NCBI GenBank assembly: GCA_017161655.1 | Contig: JADFCV010000004.1 | Coordinates: forward strand, 139,378-203,377 | Source: Candidatus Sumerlaeota bacterium | Lineage (GTDB): Bacteria; Sumerlaeota; Sumerlaeia; Sumerlaeales; Sumerlaeaceae | DNA: 64,000 nt | Direction of reading: 5' to 3' | In this document: positions 19,108 to 27,892 of the stretch, piece after piece | Layout of the letters: every line of letters starts with the position of its first letter | How positions within the stretch are numbered: the first letter of the stretch is position 1 | Translations under genes and position numbers: made by a program | Notes under the pieces: generated by a model | Database searches by the model: none | The model's input: the letters and a program-made list of their open reading frames with translations, nothing else | What the model was told of the DNA's origin: nothing

Positions 19108-19992
19108 ATGACAGCCCGAATTATTGACGGAACAGCAATCGCTGCACGCATTCGCGAGCAGCTCTTGGTCGAAGCCCAGTCTTTTACCAAGCGCACCCGC
19201 GTGCGTCCCGGTCTTGTCGTCATTCTCGTCGGCGATAATCCCGCCTCTCAGGTCTACGTGCGGAGCAAGCGCAAGGCCTGCCTCGATTTAGGCTGGTATT
19301 CGGATGTGATCCATCTCCCCGCGGAGACCGAGCAGCGACGTGTTGAAGAGACAATCGACAAACTGAATGCCGACCCCCTCGTCCATGGCATCCTTCTTCA
19401 GCTTCCCCTCCCGGATCATCTCGATGAGCAGACTCTTCTTCAGCGGATCCGCCCAGAAAAAGACGTGGACGGCTTTCACCCGCTCAATGTGGGCAAGCTC
19501 GTGCTCGGCTTGCCGGCCCCCATTCCCTGCACGCCCCTGGGCATCCAGCGCCTCCTCATCGAAGAAGGGATTGAAACCTCCGGAAAGTTTGCTGTGGTGG
19601 TTGGACGCAGCAACATCGTTGGGAAACCGGTCGCTACGCTACTCATGCGCAAGGGACCTGGTGGCGATGCCACGGTCTGTGTGTGTCATTCAAGATCAGA
19701 GAATCTGCCACAAATCATCCGTCAGGCGGATATCCTCATAGCAGCAGTCGGCCGGCCACATTTTATTAAGGGTGGGTGGATAAAGCCCGGTGCTACAGTC
19801 ATTGATGTGGGTATCAACCGGGTTGATGACCCGGATGCACCTCGCGGCTATCGACTCGTCGGCGATGTCGATTTTGAAAATGCACGAGCCATCGCGGGAG
19901 CAATCACCCCTGTGCCGGGCGGCGTGGGGCCCATGACAATCGCCATGCTTCTTCACAACACCCTTTGGTGTGCGAAGAATCTCACCGCATGA
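19108..19992 (+). CDS. folD: bifunctional methylenetetrahydrofolate dehydrogenase/cyclohydrolase FolD
   Basis: 294 residues. The family signatures are VGDNPASQVYVRSKRKAC with the catalytic lysine in the YVRSK stretch, GILLQLPLPDHLD, the dinucleotide-binding VVGRSNIVGKPVA, and PVPGGVGPMTIAMLL near the end. The enzyme interconverts 5,10-methylene- and 10-formyl-tetrahydrofolate with NADP in the cytoplasm. The ATG has GAGAGTAAGGA upstream. The stop overlaps the lnt start (ATGA). Its product, 10-formyl-THF, is the donor used by Fmt, whose gene is 6 kb downstream. Confidence 0.96.
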   Translation: MTARIIDGTAIAARIREQLLVEAQSFTKRTRVRPGLVVILVGDNPASQVYVRSKRKACLDLGWYSDVIHLPAETEQRRVEETIDKLNADPLVHGILLQLPLPDHLDEQTLLQRIRPEKDVDGFHPLNVGKLVLGLPAPIPCTPLGIQRLLIEEGIETSGKFAVVVGRSNIVGKPVATLLMRKGPGGDATVCVCHSRSENLPQIIRQADILIAAVGRPHFIKGGWIKPGATVIDVGINRVDDPDAPRGYRLVGDVDFENARAIAGAITPVPGGVGPMTIAMLLHNTLWCAKNLTA

Positions 19993-21998
19993 CCTCCGTG
20001 GCATCCCAGGACGTCTCGGTTTCTTCACGACCTACGGATAGGGAAGAGCCTCATCGTGGCAAAAGCCAGGGCCACATCCCCCCCTCCTACTTCTGGGGTT
20101 TCTGTGTTCTGAGCGGACTTCTTGGGGGGCCAACATTTGCTCACGTGGTCCGAGGTGTCCAGTGGGAGACGGGTCTTGTCGGGCAGCTTCCGTCCTTCTG
20201 CTTTGGCACTTGGCCACTTGCTTGGATTGCGCTCATACCCTACTTCAGCACGCTCTACCTGGAGGAGCAGCGAAGGTGGATCTGGGGCACATTGCTCTTT
20301 GGTTTCCTGTGGCACTTGCTTTCGCTTGTCTGGCTCGCCACGCTGATTCCCTTCAATCCCTTCATCCCCTTTGGGGTTCTCCTTTTGCCACTTGCATTGG
20401 CAGGCTTCACGTTGATTTTTGCCGGAGCAGTACGCTCGCTTTCGCGGCGATGTTCGCCCTCGTGGTGGCCTGCGATCACAGCCAGCGCATGGGTAGGAGT
20501 CGAGTATGCCCGCACACTGGGGCCCTTTGCCTTTCCGTGGAACTTTCTCGGACACTCGCAGGCGATTGGCAACAGCTGGGGATCGCAGGTCGCAGATCTC
20601 TCCGGTGTGAGTGCTGTGAGCTGGCCCATCGCCTACGTCAACGCCGCGGGTGCCCTCTGCCTCGCGCAATTTGTGGCCAAGAAGCGCAACTGGAGAGTGC
20701 CGGCTCGTCAACCTCAGTACGCTGTTATCCTCACAATCGCAATCGCCCTCCTCGTCGGCCAATTTGGGGTTTATCCGGTCATGGTTCAGAGAGTTTGTAA
20801 CTGTAAAAGAGCGCACGAACTCAAAATTGCGGCGCTTCAGCCAAACATCCCCCAAGTGGAAAAATTGCGCTTTTACACTGCCACTGATCCTGACGAGGCC
20901 AATCTTCTTGATGAGCGAATGACACGTCACACTCTTGCCCTTATCGAGCAGACCTGTGGCACGACCTCATTGCCTTTGGATCTTCTTGTCCTCCCTGAGT
21001 CGGCGTTTAATTCGAATTATTTTGTTTACGACCGCGCCCTGCATAGAGAACTGGAACGATTGTCCCGAACTTCCTCGGTCGACATCCTTTTCGGCGCGGA
21101 CCGTCGGGAACCCGTAACCGCTTACACTGCCCGCCTGATGACCCCCTTTAGCGGGCACTCGGAGCGGAAGCTGCCTCAGCTCGCGGTCTGCGCCAACGCC
21201 GACGGGACCACGTATCCCTGCGAGGACCAGCCGATGGTTTCAACCGTTGCCGCTTACTTTGTGAATTCTCAGACGGGGCTTACCTCAACCGTGTACGACA
21301 AAATTCGCCTCGTTCCTTTCGGCGAGACAGCACCGGTTTTTGACAAGATCCCTTATTTCCAGGAGTGGGTGCTCATGGTTGGGAGCTATGCGCGAGGGAC
21401 GGAATACACCCTTTTCCACACTCGTGACGCGTCAATTGGGGTCATGATCTGTTTCGAATCAACGTTCGCGGATCTTGCCCGCTCGTATGCTCAGCGTGGA
21501 GCACAAATGCTTTGCATCATCACAAACGACGGCTGGTACGATAAAAACCACCTTCAAACCAAAGAGGATTTTTGGCGCTCATCCACAGCCCCTTCATCGA
21601 TTGGTTCGCGATGTGCTGCTCTTTGGAGTGGGGCATCTCGCCGAGTATTCAGCCTCCCGCCGCTCGTGCCGCTTCTCGACAAAGGTCCCATTCAGCATCT
21701 TGCGCACGCAGTCTTCCGAGCGATCGAGACCCGGCGTCCGGTGGTCCGCGCAGCCAACACGGGGATTAGTGCGGTCATTACCCCCGATGGGACAATTCAA
21801 AAATGGCTCCCATGGCGTCAAACCGGGAAAATCGTGGCCACGGTCGAAATCTGCCACGACGCACCGCGGACACTTGCTGTGAGATTTGGAGATTGGCTCG
21901 GGCAGCTCTGTTTTACCATATTGATCGCTGCCGTCTTGCTAACCGTGGGCGACGCCATTGCGCGCTGGCGCCCCCGGCAACCCTCCGCTGCTGCCTAA
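19989..21998 (+). CDS. lnt: apolipoprotein N-acyltransferase Lnt
   Basis: 669 residues from the ATG at 19989, which overlaps the folD stop. An open frame further upstream would only lengthen the overlap. Seven or so N-terminal membrane helices are followed by a carbon-nitrogen hydrolase domain from about 280. The catalytic triad is visible as Glu337 (VLPES), Lys438 (YDKIRLVPFGE) and Cys488 (MICFES), with a final membrane helix near the C-terminus. Lnt moves an acyl chain from phospholipid to the N-terminal cysteine of lipoproteins at the outer face of the inner membrane. The protein is longer than the usual 510 or so residues because of insertions between the catalytic strands, at about 395-425 and again after Cys488. 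Its stop overlaps that of the converging dehydrogenase gene by four bases. Confidence 0.92.
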   Translation: MTSVASQDVSVSSRPTDREEPHRGKSQGHIPPSYFWGFCVLSGLLGGPTFAHVVRGVQWETGLVGQLPSFCFGTWPLAWIALIPYFSTLYLEEQRRWIWGTLLFGFLWHLLSLVWLATLIPFNPFIPFGVLLLPLALAGFTLIFAGAVRSLSRRCSPSWWPAITASAWVGVEYARTLGPFAFPWNFLGHSQAIGNSWGSQVADLSGVSAVSWPIAYVNAAGALCLAQFVAKKRNWRVPARQPQYAVILTIAIALLVGQFGVYPVMVQRVCNCKRAHELKIAALQPNIPQVEKLRFYTATDPDEANLLDERMTRHTLALIEQTCGTTSLPLDLLVLPESAFNSNYFVYDRALHRELERLSRTSSVDILFGADRREPVTAYTARLMTPFSGHSERKLPQLAVCANADGTTYPCEDQPMVSTVAAYFVNSQTGLTSTVYDKIRLVPFGETAPVFDKIPYFQEWVLMVGSYARGTEYTLFHTRDASIGVMICFESTFADLARSYAQRGAQMLCIITNDGWYDKNHLQTKEDFWRSSTAPSSIGSRCAALWSGASRRVFSLPPLVPLLDKGPIQHLAHAVFRAIETRRPVVRAANTGISAVITPDGTIQKWLPWRQTGKIVATVEICHDAPRTLAVRFGDWLGQLCFTILIAAVLLTVGDAIARWRPRQPSAAA

Positions 21999-22993
21999 GC
22001 CTGGCGTGCGTGCTTTACATATTCTGGGTTGATGCAGGTTCTCGGAACTCGGCCGTCAAAGAAATCTAGGATGTTCAAAGCTGCAAGCTCGGCCATGGCC
22101 GCACGTGCTTCGTATGTTGCGCTTCCGATGTGAGGAAGAAGCACGACATTTGGAAGCTTGAGCAGTCGGGGCTCCACGGTCGGCTCGTTTTCGTAAACGT
22201 CCAACCCCGCTGCCGCCAGCCGCCCCTCGGCCAACGCCTCCGCCAATGCGGCTTCATCCACCACGGGACCGCGTCCGGTGTTAATCAAAATCGCGGTGGG
22301 TTTCATGAGTTGAAGTTTTTCTCTGTCAATCAGATGCCGAGTTTCGGGTGTAAGGGGCGTGTGAATCGAAACGAAATCACTCTCCCGCAAAAGTTCCTCT
22401 AGCCCTACGAATGTTGCGCCGATAGCGTCCATTTGGGGCGATGGCCCCGACCGTTTTGTGTAAAGGATTCGCATTTCGAAACCCACTGCGCGTTTCGCCA
22501 TCGCAGTGCCAATGCGCCCTGCGCCAATAATGCCGAGCGTCTTTCCCGCCACCTCATGACCCAGCAGGAGCAGGGGATCCCACCCGTGGAAACGTCCTTC
22601 GCGCACAAAACGATCTCCAGCGGCCACATGGCGGGCAGCAGCAAAAAGTAGTGCCCATGCAAGCTCAGCCGTCGCATTCGTGAGCACGTCGGGCGTGTTC
22701 GTAAGCGCAATCCCGCGCCGCGTAGCAGCCTCGACGTCAAGATTATCGAACCCCACAGCGTAGTTCGCAACAATTCGCAGACGCGTGGCCTCCTGGAGAA
22801 GGCTTGCGTCAATGCGATCACTCAGCAGGCAAATCATAGCATCATAGTTGCGGACGACGCGCCCTAGCTCCTCACGGCTAAGTGCGCGCGGTTCAGGATT
22901 CGTCCACACCTCGCAACCAGCTTGCTCCAGAACCTCTCGTGCTCGCTCATGAATGCGCCGTGTAATCGCCACACGCTTTGCATCGCTGCTCAT
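21995..22993 (-). CDS. D-2-hydroxyacid dehydrogenase (glyoxylate reductase/GyaR-like)
   Basis: 332 residues from the ATG at 22993, which is preceded by AGAGGAG and overlaps the stop of the regulator gene by one base. The frame could extend 12 residues further into that gene but lacks support. NAD-binding is shown by LGIIGAGRIGTAMAKRA. The active-site Arg lies in the family's NTGRGPVVDE neighbourhood and the catalytic His is in LLPHIGSAT. The enzyme should reduce glyoxylate, hydroxypyruvate or a related 2-oxoacid. Its coupling to a sigma-54-type regulator may be only genomic convenience. Confidence 0.88.
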   Translation of the reverse strand: MSSDAKRVAITRRIHERAREVLEQAGCEVWTNPEPRALSREELGRVVRNYDAMICLLSDRIDASLLQEATRLRIVANYAVGFDNLDVEAATRRGIALTNTPDVLTNATAELAWALLFAAARHVAAGDRFVREGRFHGWDPLLLLGHEVAGKTLGIIGAGRIGTAMAKRAVGFEMRILYTKRSGPSPQMDAIGATFVGLEELLRESDFVSIHTPLTPETRHLIDREKLQLMKPTAILINTGRGPVVDEAALAEALAEGRLAAAGLDVYENEPTVEPRLLKLPNVVLLPHIGSATYEARAAMAELAALNILDFFDGRVPRTCINPEYVKHARQA

Positions 22994-24435
22994 CACGAAT
23001 TCTCCTCTGTCGCTTTGTGGACGCGCCACGATGGATGCTTTAGACCGAATTTCTTCACTCGCGAGTGCATGCGGTCAACACTGATACGGAGTAAAGCAGC
23101 TGCCTCCTTTTGGTTCCACCCGGTACGCTCCAGCGCTTCGATCACAAGTTGGCGTTCGACCTCTTCGAGGTCCACCCCCTCTTCTGGCAGGGCGACGATG
23201 TTTTTTTTCGGCGCTGCATTTGGTGACATGACACCCAGGCCGATCTCTTCGACATCGCGACGCGTAATCACATCGCCACGCGCGCGGATCGCTAACCGCT
23301 CGATGATATTGCGAAGCTCCCGAATATTCCCTGGATAGGGGTACTCGCGAAGGAGCGCCATGGCTCGTTCCTCAAAGAAAAACGCCGGCTTGTTATATTT
23401 CCGGGCAAACTGATCTGCGAAAAACTTGGCCAGCAGGGGAATGTCCGATGGCCGTTCCCGCAGCGGTGGGACATGGATCAGGAAAACAGCGACGCGATAA
23501 TAAAGATCTTCGCGGAAATTTCCGGCGCGCACCTCGCCAAGGAGGTCTTTGTTGGTAGCAAAGATGAACCGACAGTTTACGGTAATGGGGCGCATGCCAC
23601 CCAGCCGCGTGAAAGTTTGCTGTTCCAGAGCCTTCAAAATCTTTGCCTGAGATTCGCGTGATAGTTCAGCAATCTCGTCCATGAAAAGCGTGCCGCCGTG
23701 AGCAAGCTCAAATTTCCCTTTTCGCAAATAGGTTGCATCGGTGAACGCTCCCTTCTCGTGCCCGAACACCTCGCTTTGGAAGAGATTGTCGTCGGGTAAT
23801 GCGGCGCAGTTCACGTCGACGAATGGCCCTTTGCCCCGCGGACTCGTGCGGTGAATCGCGCGGGCCACAAGTTCTTTCCCCACCCCTGTCTCGCCAGTGA
23901 TCAAAACCGTCACATCGCTTTGGGCGATCTGAACAATTTCCTCTTTGATGCGCTGGATCTGAGGGCTTTCGCCAATAATTTCGCGAAACTCATCGCGTTC
24001 GGCTAACTGGTCGCGCAGCAATCGGTTCTCTTTAGCAAGACGTGCTTGCTCCAGCACTTTCCCGATGCGAATCAGAATCTCCTGCCGCTCTGCTTCTTTC
24101 GTGATATAGTCAGACGCTCCTAGTTTCATAGCCTCCACGGCCGTGTCCACACTGCTCACACTGGTGAGCACAATGATCGGAACGTCTGGGTCAACGCCGA
24201 GGGTGGTGTCCACTTTCACTCGCCGGATGAGTTCAAGGCCACTTGCGCCCGGCAGACGGATGTCTGTCACGATAAGGTCGAAATCATGTTCGCGAAGCAG
24301 TGCCAGGGCTTTCTCCGTGCTCTCCGCAATGACAGTCGCATAGGAGCTTAGCTCGAGATTCTTCTTCAGCCGCTCAGCGAAAGCCCGGTCATCTTCGACC
24401 AGCAGTATCTTCGGTTCAGTTGTCACGTAAGTCAT
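22993..24435 (-). CDS. sigma-54-dependent response regulator, NtrC type
   Basis: 480 residues in the three-part build of the family. The receiver domain (1-120) has the acidic pair EDD near the start, the phosphoacceptor Asp58 in VTDIRLPG and the conserved Lys in SDYITK. The AAA+ domain has Walker A GETGVGKE at 181-188, the sigma-54-contacting GAFTDA loop at 229-234 and Walker B GGTLFMDEI near 248-256. The C-terminal Fis-type helix-turn-helix contains GWNQKEAAALLRISVDRM. No histidine kinase gene lies in the window. A good sigma-54 promoter match sits 22 kb away upstream of the prepilin genes, but nothing in the sequence links the two directly. Confidence 0.93.
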   Translation of the reverse strand: MTYVTTEPKILLVEDDRAFAERLKKNLELSSYATVIAESTEKALALLREHDFDLIVTDIRLPGASGLELIRRVKVDTTLGVDPDVPIIVLTSVSSVDTAVEAMKLGASDYITKEAERQEILIRIGKVLEQARLAKENRLLRDQLAERDEFREIIGESPQIQRIKEEIVQIAQSDVTVLITGETGVGKELVARAIHRTSPRGKGPFVDVNCAALPDDNLFQSEVFGHEKGAFTDATYLRKGKFELAHGGTLFMDEIAELSRESQAKILKALEQQTFTRLGGMRPITVNCRFIFATNKDLLGEVRAGNFREDLYYRVAVFLIHVPPLRERPSDIPLLAKFFADQFARKYNKPAFFFEERAMALLREYPYPGNIRELRNIIERLAIRARGDVITRRDVEEIGLGVMSPNAAPKKNIVALPEEGVDLEEVERQLVIEALERTGWNQKEAAALLRISVDRMHSRVKKFGLKHPSWRVHKATEENS

Positions 24436-24544
24436 TTACCGCTTTCGGAGTGCCAATGTTGTGCAGGAAAAAAGATTCCCCTCTGGCAACGACGCATTTC
24501 ATGGCCGGCACTCGAACGTGGGCGCAAGGCCCATTAGTCAGCGC

Positions 24545-25036
24545 CTAATCGTCTTCTTTTGGGGCCAGTTCGTCGAGGACATCGGGGGTGGGCTCTTCTG
24601 GAGGAGTCTCCACCGCTTCCCCCTCAGTCGAGGAACTCACGGCTGGAGCCTCCACGTCTTCTGCGGGCTTTTCTGTCTCGGAATTGTTCCGTGGGGGAGC
24701 GACACGGCCATACTGAGGGCGATTAGCCAGAGCGGCCTGTTTCGCCCGACACTCGTCGCACAAGCCCCCGGGCAAACTCACAAAGAACACGCCATGACAC
24801 ATGCGACAGACGTGTCGGCGCTTTTCCTCTTTGGGCTTATGAAGATGATTGAGTTCGCGGTAGAGAATCTGCACGTTTTCTTTCAGATTCTCTTCCACCA
24901 TCTTCGCCACATTGGGAGGGATCAGATAAGGATACTTCTCCCGAAACGACTTCATCCGCTCGATGCACTGGTTTTGCCAGCGGATAATCTCGCTCAGTTC
25001 GTTAAAGATGAGCAGCTGTTCGTAGTCTAGTCCCAT
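24545..25036 (-). CDS. small zinc-ribbon protein of unknown function
   Basis: 163 residues. The first 70 are predicted helical and charged. A CX2C...CX2C zinc-ribbon (Cys77, Cys80, Cys93, Cys96, within CRMCHGVFF and GLCDEC) follows, and the last 55 residues are acidic and Pro/Glu-rich, likely disordered. A GGGAGAAG ribosome binding site precedes the ATG. I do not recognise a family. It lies 44 bases downstream of the DUF177 gene in the same direction, where many bacteria have rpmF (ribosomal protein L32, itself a zinc-ribbon protein). A ribosome- or rRNA-linked role is therefore possible but unproven. Confidence 0.7.
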   Translation of the reverse strand: MGLDYEQLLIFNELSEIIRWQNQCIERMKSFREKYPYLIPPNVAKMVEENLKENVQILYRELNHLHKPKEEKRRHVCRMCHGVFFVSLPGGLCDECRAKQAALANRPQYGRVAPPRNNSETEKPAEDVEAPAVSSSTEGEAVETPPEEPTPDVLDELAPKEDD

Positions 25037-25080
25037 GTCTTTCTTCTTCTCCCACGCATGGCCCTACCATTGTTTGTGAA

Positions 25081-25635
25081 CTACGGCAGGCGAATTTTCT
25101 TGAGCTGCGCCTTCCAATCGGAAGCCTCATCAGCAACTTGTGAAGCCTCACTCTGAACCCGACACTGGCATGGCCCTTCATTGAGATCGGCGCCGCACTG
25201 CGCGCACAGCCCTTTGCAATCCGGTGCACACAAAGGCAGCATCGGTAGCTCGATCATAAGCGCTTCCCGCAATTGCTCCTCCGGACAGATGACCTCCCCA
25301 TCGAACCAGTAGAGGTTCTCATCGTCTCCTGCCCCTAATTGCGCCTCAGGAGTGAGAAGAGCAGGATTGTTTTCATAGAAAATATCGAGCAGCCCACGGA
25401 TCGGCACTTCCACAACCTTGAGGCATCGCACGCATTCCGCTTCAGCCACAGTCTCAACGTAACCCTTGGCGCGCACCCGATGTTCCACGAGAGAAAAATG
25501 CACAAGGCCTCCCACGCGCTTTCGGAACCGATACTCCCGGTCAACAAGGTCGAGCGCTTCGGGTAAGCAATCTATCTCGAGGTCAATTGGACCCTCGCGT
25601 AATTTGAGAACGTCAATTTTCATCCAGTTCATCAT
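25081..25635 (-). CDS. DUF177 (YceD-family) protein
   Basis: 184 residues. It has the family's central CVRCL motif and the C-terminal LCAPDCKGLCAQCGADLN with a final CQC, then a short tail ending in a WKAQLKKIRLP motif. YceD proteins are needed for normal 23S rRNA levels in some organisms and are usually encoded immediately before rpmF. Here no rpmF is found: only 44 bases separate it from the next, unrelated zinc-ribbon gene. Three ATGs close together (25635, 25632, 25623) make the exact start uncertain. Confidence 0.85.
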   Translation of the reverse strand: MMNWMKIDVLKLREGPIDLEIDCLPEALDLVDREYRFRKRVGGLVHFSLVEHRVRAKGYVETVAEAECVRCLKVVEVPIRGLLDIFYENNPALLTPEAQLGAGDDENLYWFDGEVICPEEQLREALMIELPMLPLCAPDCKGLCAQCGADLNEGPCQCRVQSEASQVADEASDWKAQLKKIRLP

Positions 25636-25920
25636 TGTTCATGGTCCCCATCGTGTAGTATATGGCGCCTGAACTACTGTACCAGCAGAAAGTGGCGCCA
25701 ACGCCCCACGGCGCGAATGCAAAAGCACGCCTATGGTTCAAAGGTTGTTATGATCCTGCCCCCGCGCTTCCGAACACGTAAACTGGTTTCTTCCACTTGC
25801 GAATTTCTGTGCCCCTGGCTGCGAATCAATTTGGATCATTCGTGGTTGCTCAAATTCACCATTTCAAAAAGAGTTCATTCACGAAAGATGCCCGAAGCTG
25901 GGAGCAAAAGGTGACGATCT
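25636..25920. other. intergenic region between the divergent DUF177 and fmt genes
   Basis: 285 bases with no convincing gene. It should hold the promoters of both flanking genes. A short open frame at 25717-25914 on the plus strand has no ribosome binding site and no recognisable product. I see no clear hairpin or operator here. Confidence 0.5.
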
Positions 25921-26949
25921 ATGCGAATCATTTTCATGGGAACGCCGTTTTTCGCAGTACCAACTTTGCAGCGGCTCTTGGATTCCAAACGCCATCAAGT
26001 GGCGGCAGTTGTTACTCAACCTGACAAGCCTGCCGGTCGCGGAAAGAAGCTCCAGCCGCCGCCGGTGAAAGAGTTGGCTCTCGAGCACAGCATCCCCGTT
26101 TTCCAGCCAGAGAAGTTGCGTGGGCAAAGATTTGACACGGTGCTTGCACCTTTCCAGCCCGACGCCATCGTTGTCGTCGCCTATGGCAAAATCCTCCCGC
26201 CGGAAATCCTTCAGCTCCCCAAATATGGTTGCATCAACCTTCACGCCTCTCTGCTACCCAAGTACCGTGGTGCGGCACCCGTGCAGTGGGCAATCATCAA
26301 CGGCGAACGTGTGACTGGTGTTACCATCATGCTGCTCGATGAGGGCATGGACACAGGCGATATTATTGCCACGGAAGAGGTCGAGATTCTTGAAGATGAC
26401 GACACAACGAGTCTGTCAAACATGCTAAGCGTCGTGGGGGCAAACCTCATGCTCCAGGTCCTCGATCGCATCGAAGAGACGGGCAAGGTGGAAAGCACGC
26501 CGCAGGATCACTCGCAAGCCACCTACGCGCCAATGCTAAAGAAAAGCGATGGTCTTCTGCCGTGGGAACTCCGTACCGACCAGATCCTTTGTCGCATTCG
26601 CGGACTTCAGCCCTGGCCCTCCGCTTTCAGCTTTCTCCATGGGCGCATGTGGAAGATCCTGAAAGCAGAACCATTCCCCGAAGCCGACAGCTTATTCCTG
26701 CGTGCACAGCGCGCAAAAGAGCCGGATTACAAGCCACTGCCGGGAACGGTGACATCGGTCGTGCGCGGTCGGGGATTCACAGTCGCCACGGGCGACGGCC
26801 ATATTCTCGTTCGCCTCGTTCAGCCCCAGGACAAGCAGCCGATGGAAGCAGCGGCCGCTGTCAACGGGCGTCAGGTCCAGGTCGGCGACGTGTTCGTCAG
26901 TGATCCGGCCTTCCTTGTAGGAGTGCCAGACGACAGCCCCCGCAGTTAA
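25921..26949 (+). CDS. fmt: methionyl-tRNA formyltransferase
   Basis: 342 residues. The N-terminal MRIIFMGTPFFAVP and TQPDKPAGRGKKL, the catalytic block INLHASLLPKYRGAAPVQWAI with the Asn-His pair, and LLDEGMDTGDII are all hallmarks. A C-terminal OB-fold domain from about 215 binds the tRNA acceptor stem. The enzyme formylates Met-tRNAi with 10-formyl-THF for translation initiation. AAAGGTGA lies upstream of the ATG. The usual neighbour def (peptide deformylase) is absent here. Two or three insertions around 245-265 are slightly longer than usual but do not touch motifs. Confidence 0.96.
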   Translation: MRIIFMGTPFFAVPTLQRLLDSKRHQVAAVVTQPDKPAGRGKKLQPPPVKELALEHSIPVFQPEKLRGQRFDTVLAPFQPDAIVVVAYGKILPPEILQLPKYGCINLHASLLPKYRGAAPVQWAIINGERVTGVTIMLLDEGMDTGDIIATEEVEILEDDDTTSLSNMLSVVGANLMLQVLDRIEETGKVESTPQDHSQATYAPMLKKSDGLLPWELRTDQILCRIRGLQPWPSAFSFLHGRMWKILKAEPFPEADSLFLRAQRAKEPDYKPLPGTVTSVVRGRGFTVATGDGHILVRLVQPQDKQPMEAAAAVNGRQVQVGDVFVSDPAFLVGVPDDSPRS

Positions 26950-27103
26950 TAGGAGGTTCTTAGTTCACTGTCGCCGTCATCGCGAGGCGAGAGGGATTCG
27001 CAAGGTCTTGCTTGTCTCGTTCCCTGCTTAGCACGGCATGCCGTACCACTGCCGGCTCGACATGCGTGTGCGTCTAGGAGCCCTCAATGAGCCTCGGCAG
27101 GCT

Positions 27104-27787
27104 TCAATACCTGTTTCCGATGGGACCCTCTTCGCGCAGGAACACGAAGAGTTTTGCGATCCCATCGATGAGCTGTTTGAGATCCACTCCGATGAGGTAT
27201 TCTGAGTCCATGGCAGTTTTGACACCCCAAATGAGTGCCCCACCTGGATGCATGCGCAAGTCGGCAAACTCGGCCATGACTTCGCCCGTGGCATTGTCAA
27301 TGAGTTTGCCTTCCACCTGAACCTTTGTTGCCCCTGCGCCAAACCCGATCAGCGCGCGCACAGGGGGACATCCTGGACTAAACTGCGTCACACGCATTTG
27401 CAATGTGAGCGTGCCATGTTTCGTCGTCGAGAAGTAGGGATCCGTCGAGACCACACGGAAGATCTCTGCCTCCTGCAGCGTGCGGTTCAAGGACTTCCGG
27501 AATGCCTCGACTAAACGTTGCGCCATTTCGCGAGTACTATCGCCCCGGTTGCGCAGCGCACGTTGATCGACTTGTACTGGCGCGATATACAGCGTTTGGT
27601 AAGCGCGAATATCGAATTCTGGATTCACCCACACCTGCTCAAGTGGAACACCGCCAATGTGCTCGAGCCGGTGGTAATCTTCCAGCCAGCCAGATGGCTG
27701 AACCTGTGAGAATCCCACAAGCAGCGTCATTGCAATCGCTGCCACGAAAATTGCTTTGAGTTTGCGTTTGCTCAGCATGGCATTCAT
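27104..27787 (-). CDS. exported DUF3313-family protein
   Basis: 227 residues from the ATG at 27787, with GGGAG four bases upstream. The open frame extends another 174 codons, but that part has no conserved character and runs under the divergent aminotransferase gene. A signal peptide (KRKLKAIFVAAIAMTLLVGFS) is present without a lipobox cysteine, which is odd because most DUF3313 members are lipoproteins. The mature part begins SGWLEDYHRLEHIGG and contains DIRAYQTLYIAPVQV, both typical of the family. Function is unknown; the family is likely periplasmic. Confidence 0.72.
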   Translation of the reverse strand: MNAMLSKRKLKAIFVAAIAMTLLVGFSQVQPSGWLEDYHRLEHIGGVPLEQVWVNPEFDIRAYQTLYIAPVQVDQRALRNRGDSTREMAQRLVEAFRKSLNRTLQEAEIFRVVSTDPYFSTTKHGTLTLQMRVTQFSPGCPPVRALIGFGAGATKVQVEGKLIDNATGEVMAEFADLRMHPGGALIWGVKTAMDSEYLIGVDLKQLIDGIAKLFVFLREEGPIGNRY

Positions 27788-27892
27788 CTGCTCCCATGAG
27801 CAGCATCCGAATACAAGAAAAAATCGCGACTTGTCTCTCATCCCATAGCAATTTCGGTTGCCACACAAGGTCTTTCTCCAAAACTGGGCGCC

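Noticed and set aside
20025-20930. 301-residue open frame on the minus strand
   Set aside because: Antisense to lnt and rich in charged, low-complexity sequence. The lnt motifs on the plus strand are intact.
24519-24533. TGGGC-CTTGC-GCCCA hairpin downstream of the zinc-ribbon gene
   Set aside because: Only five pairs and no T run, so it is not convincing as a terminator.
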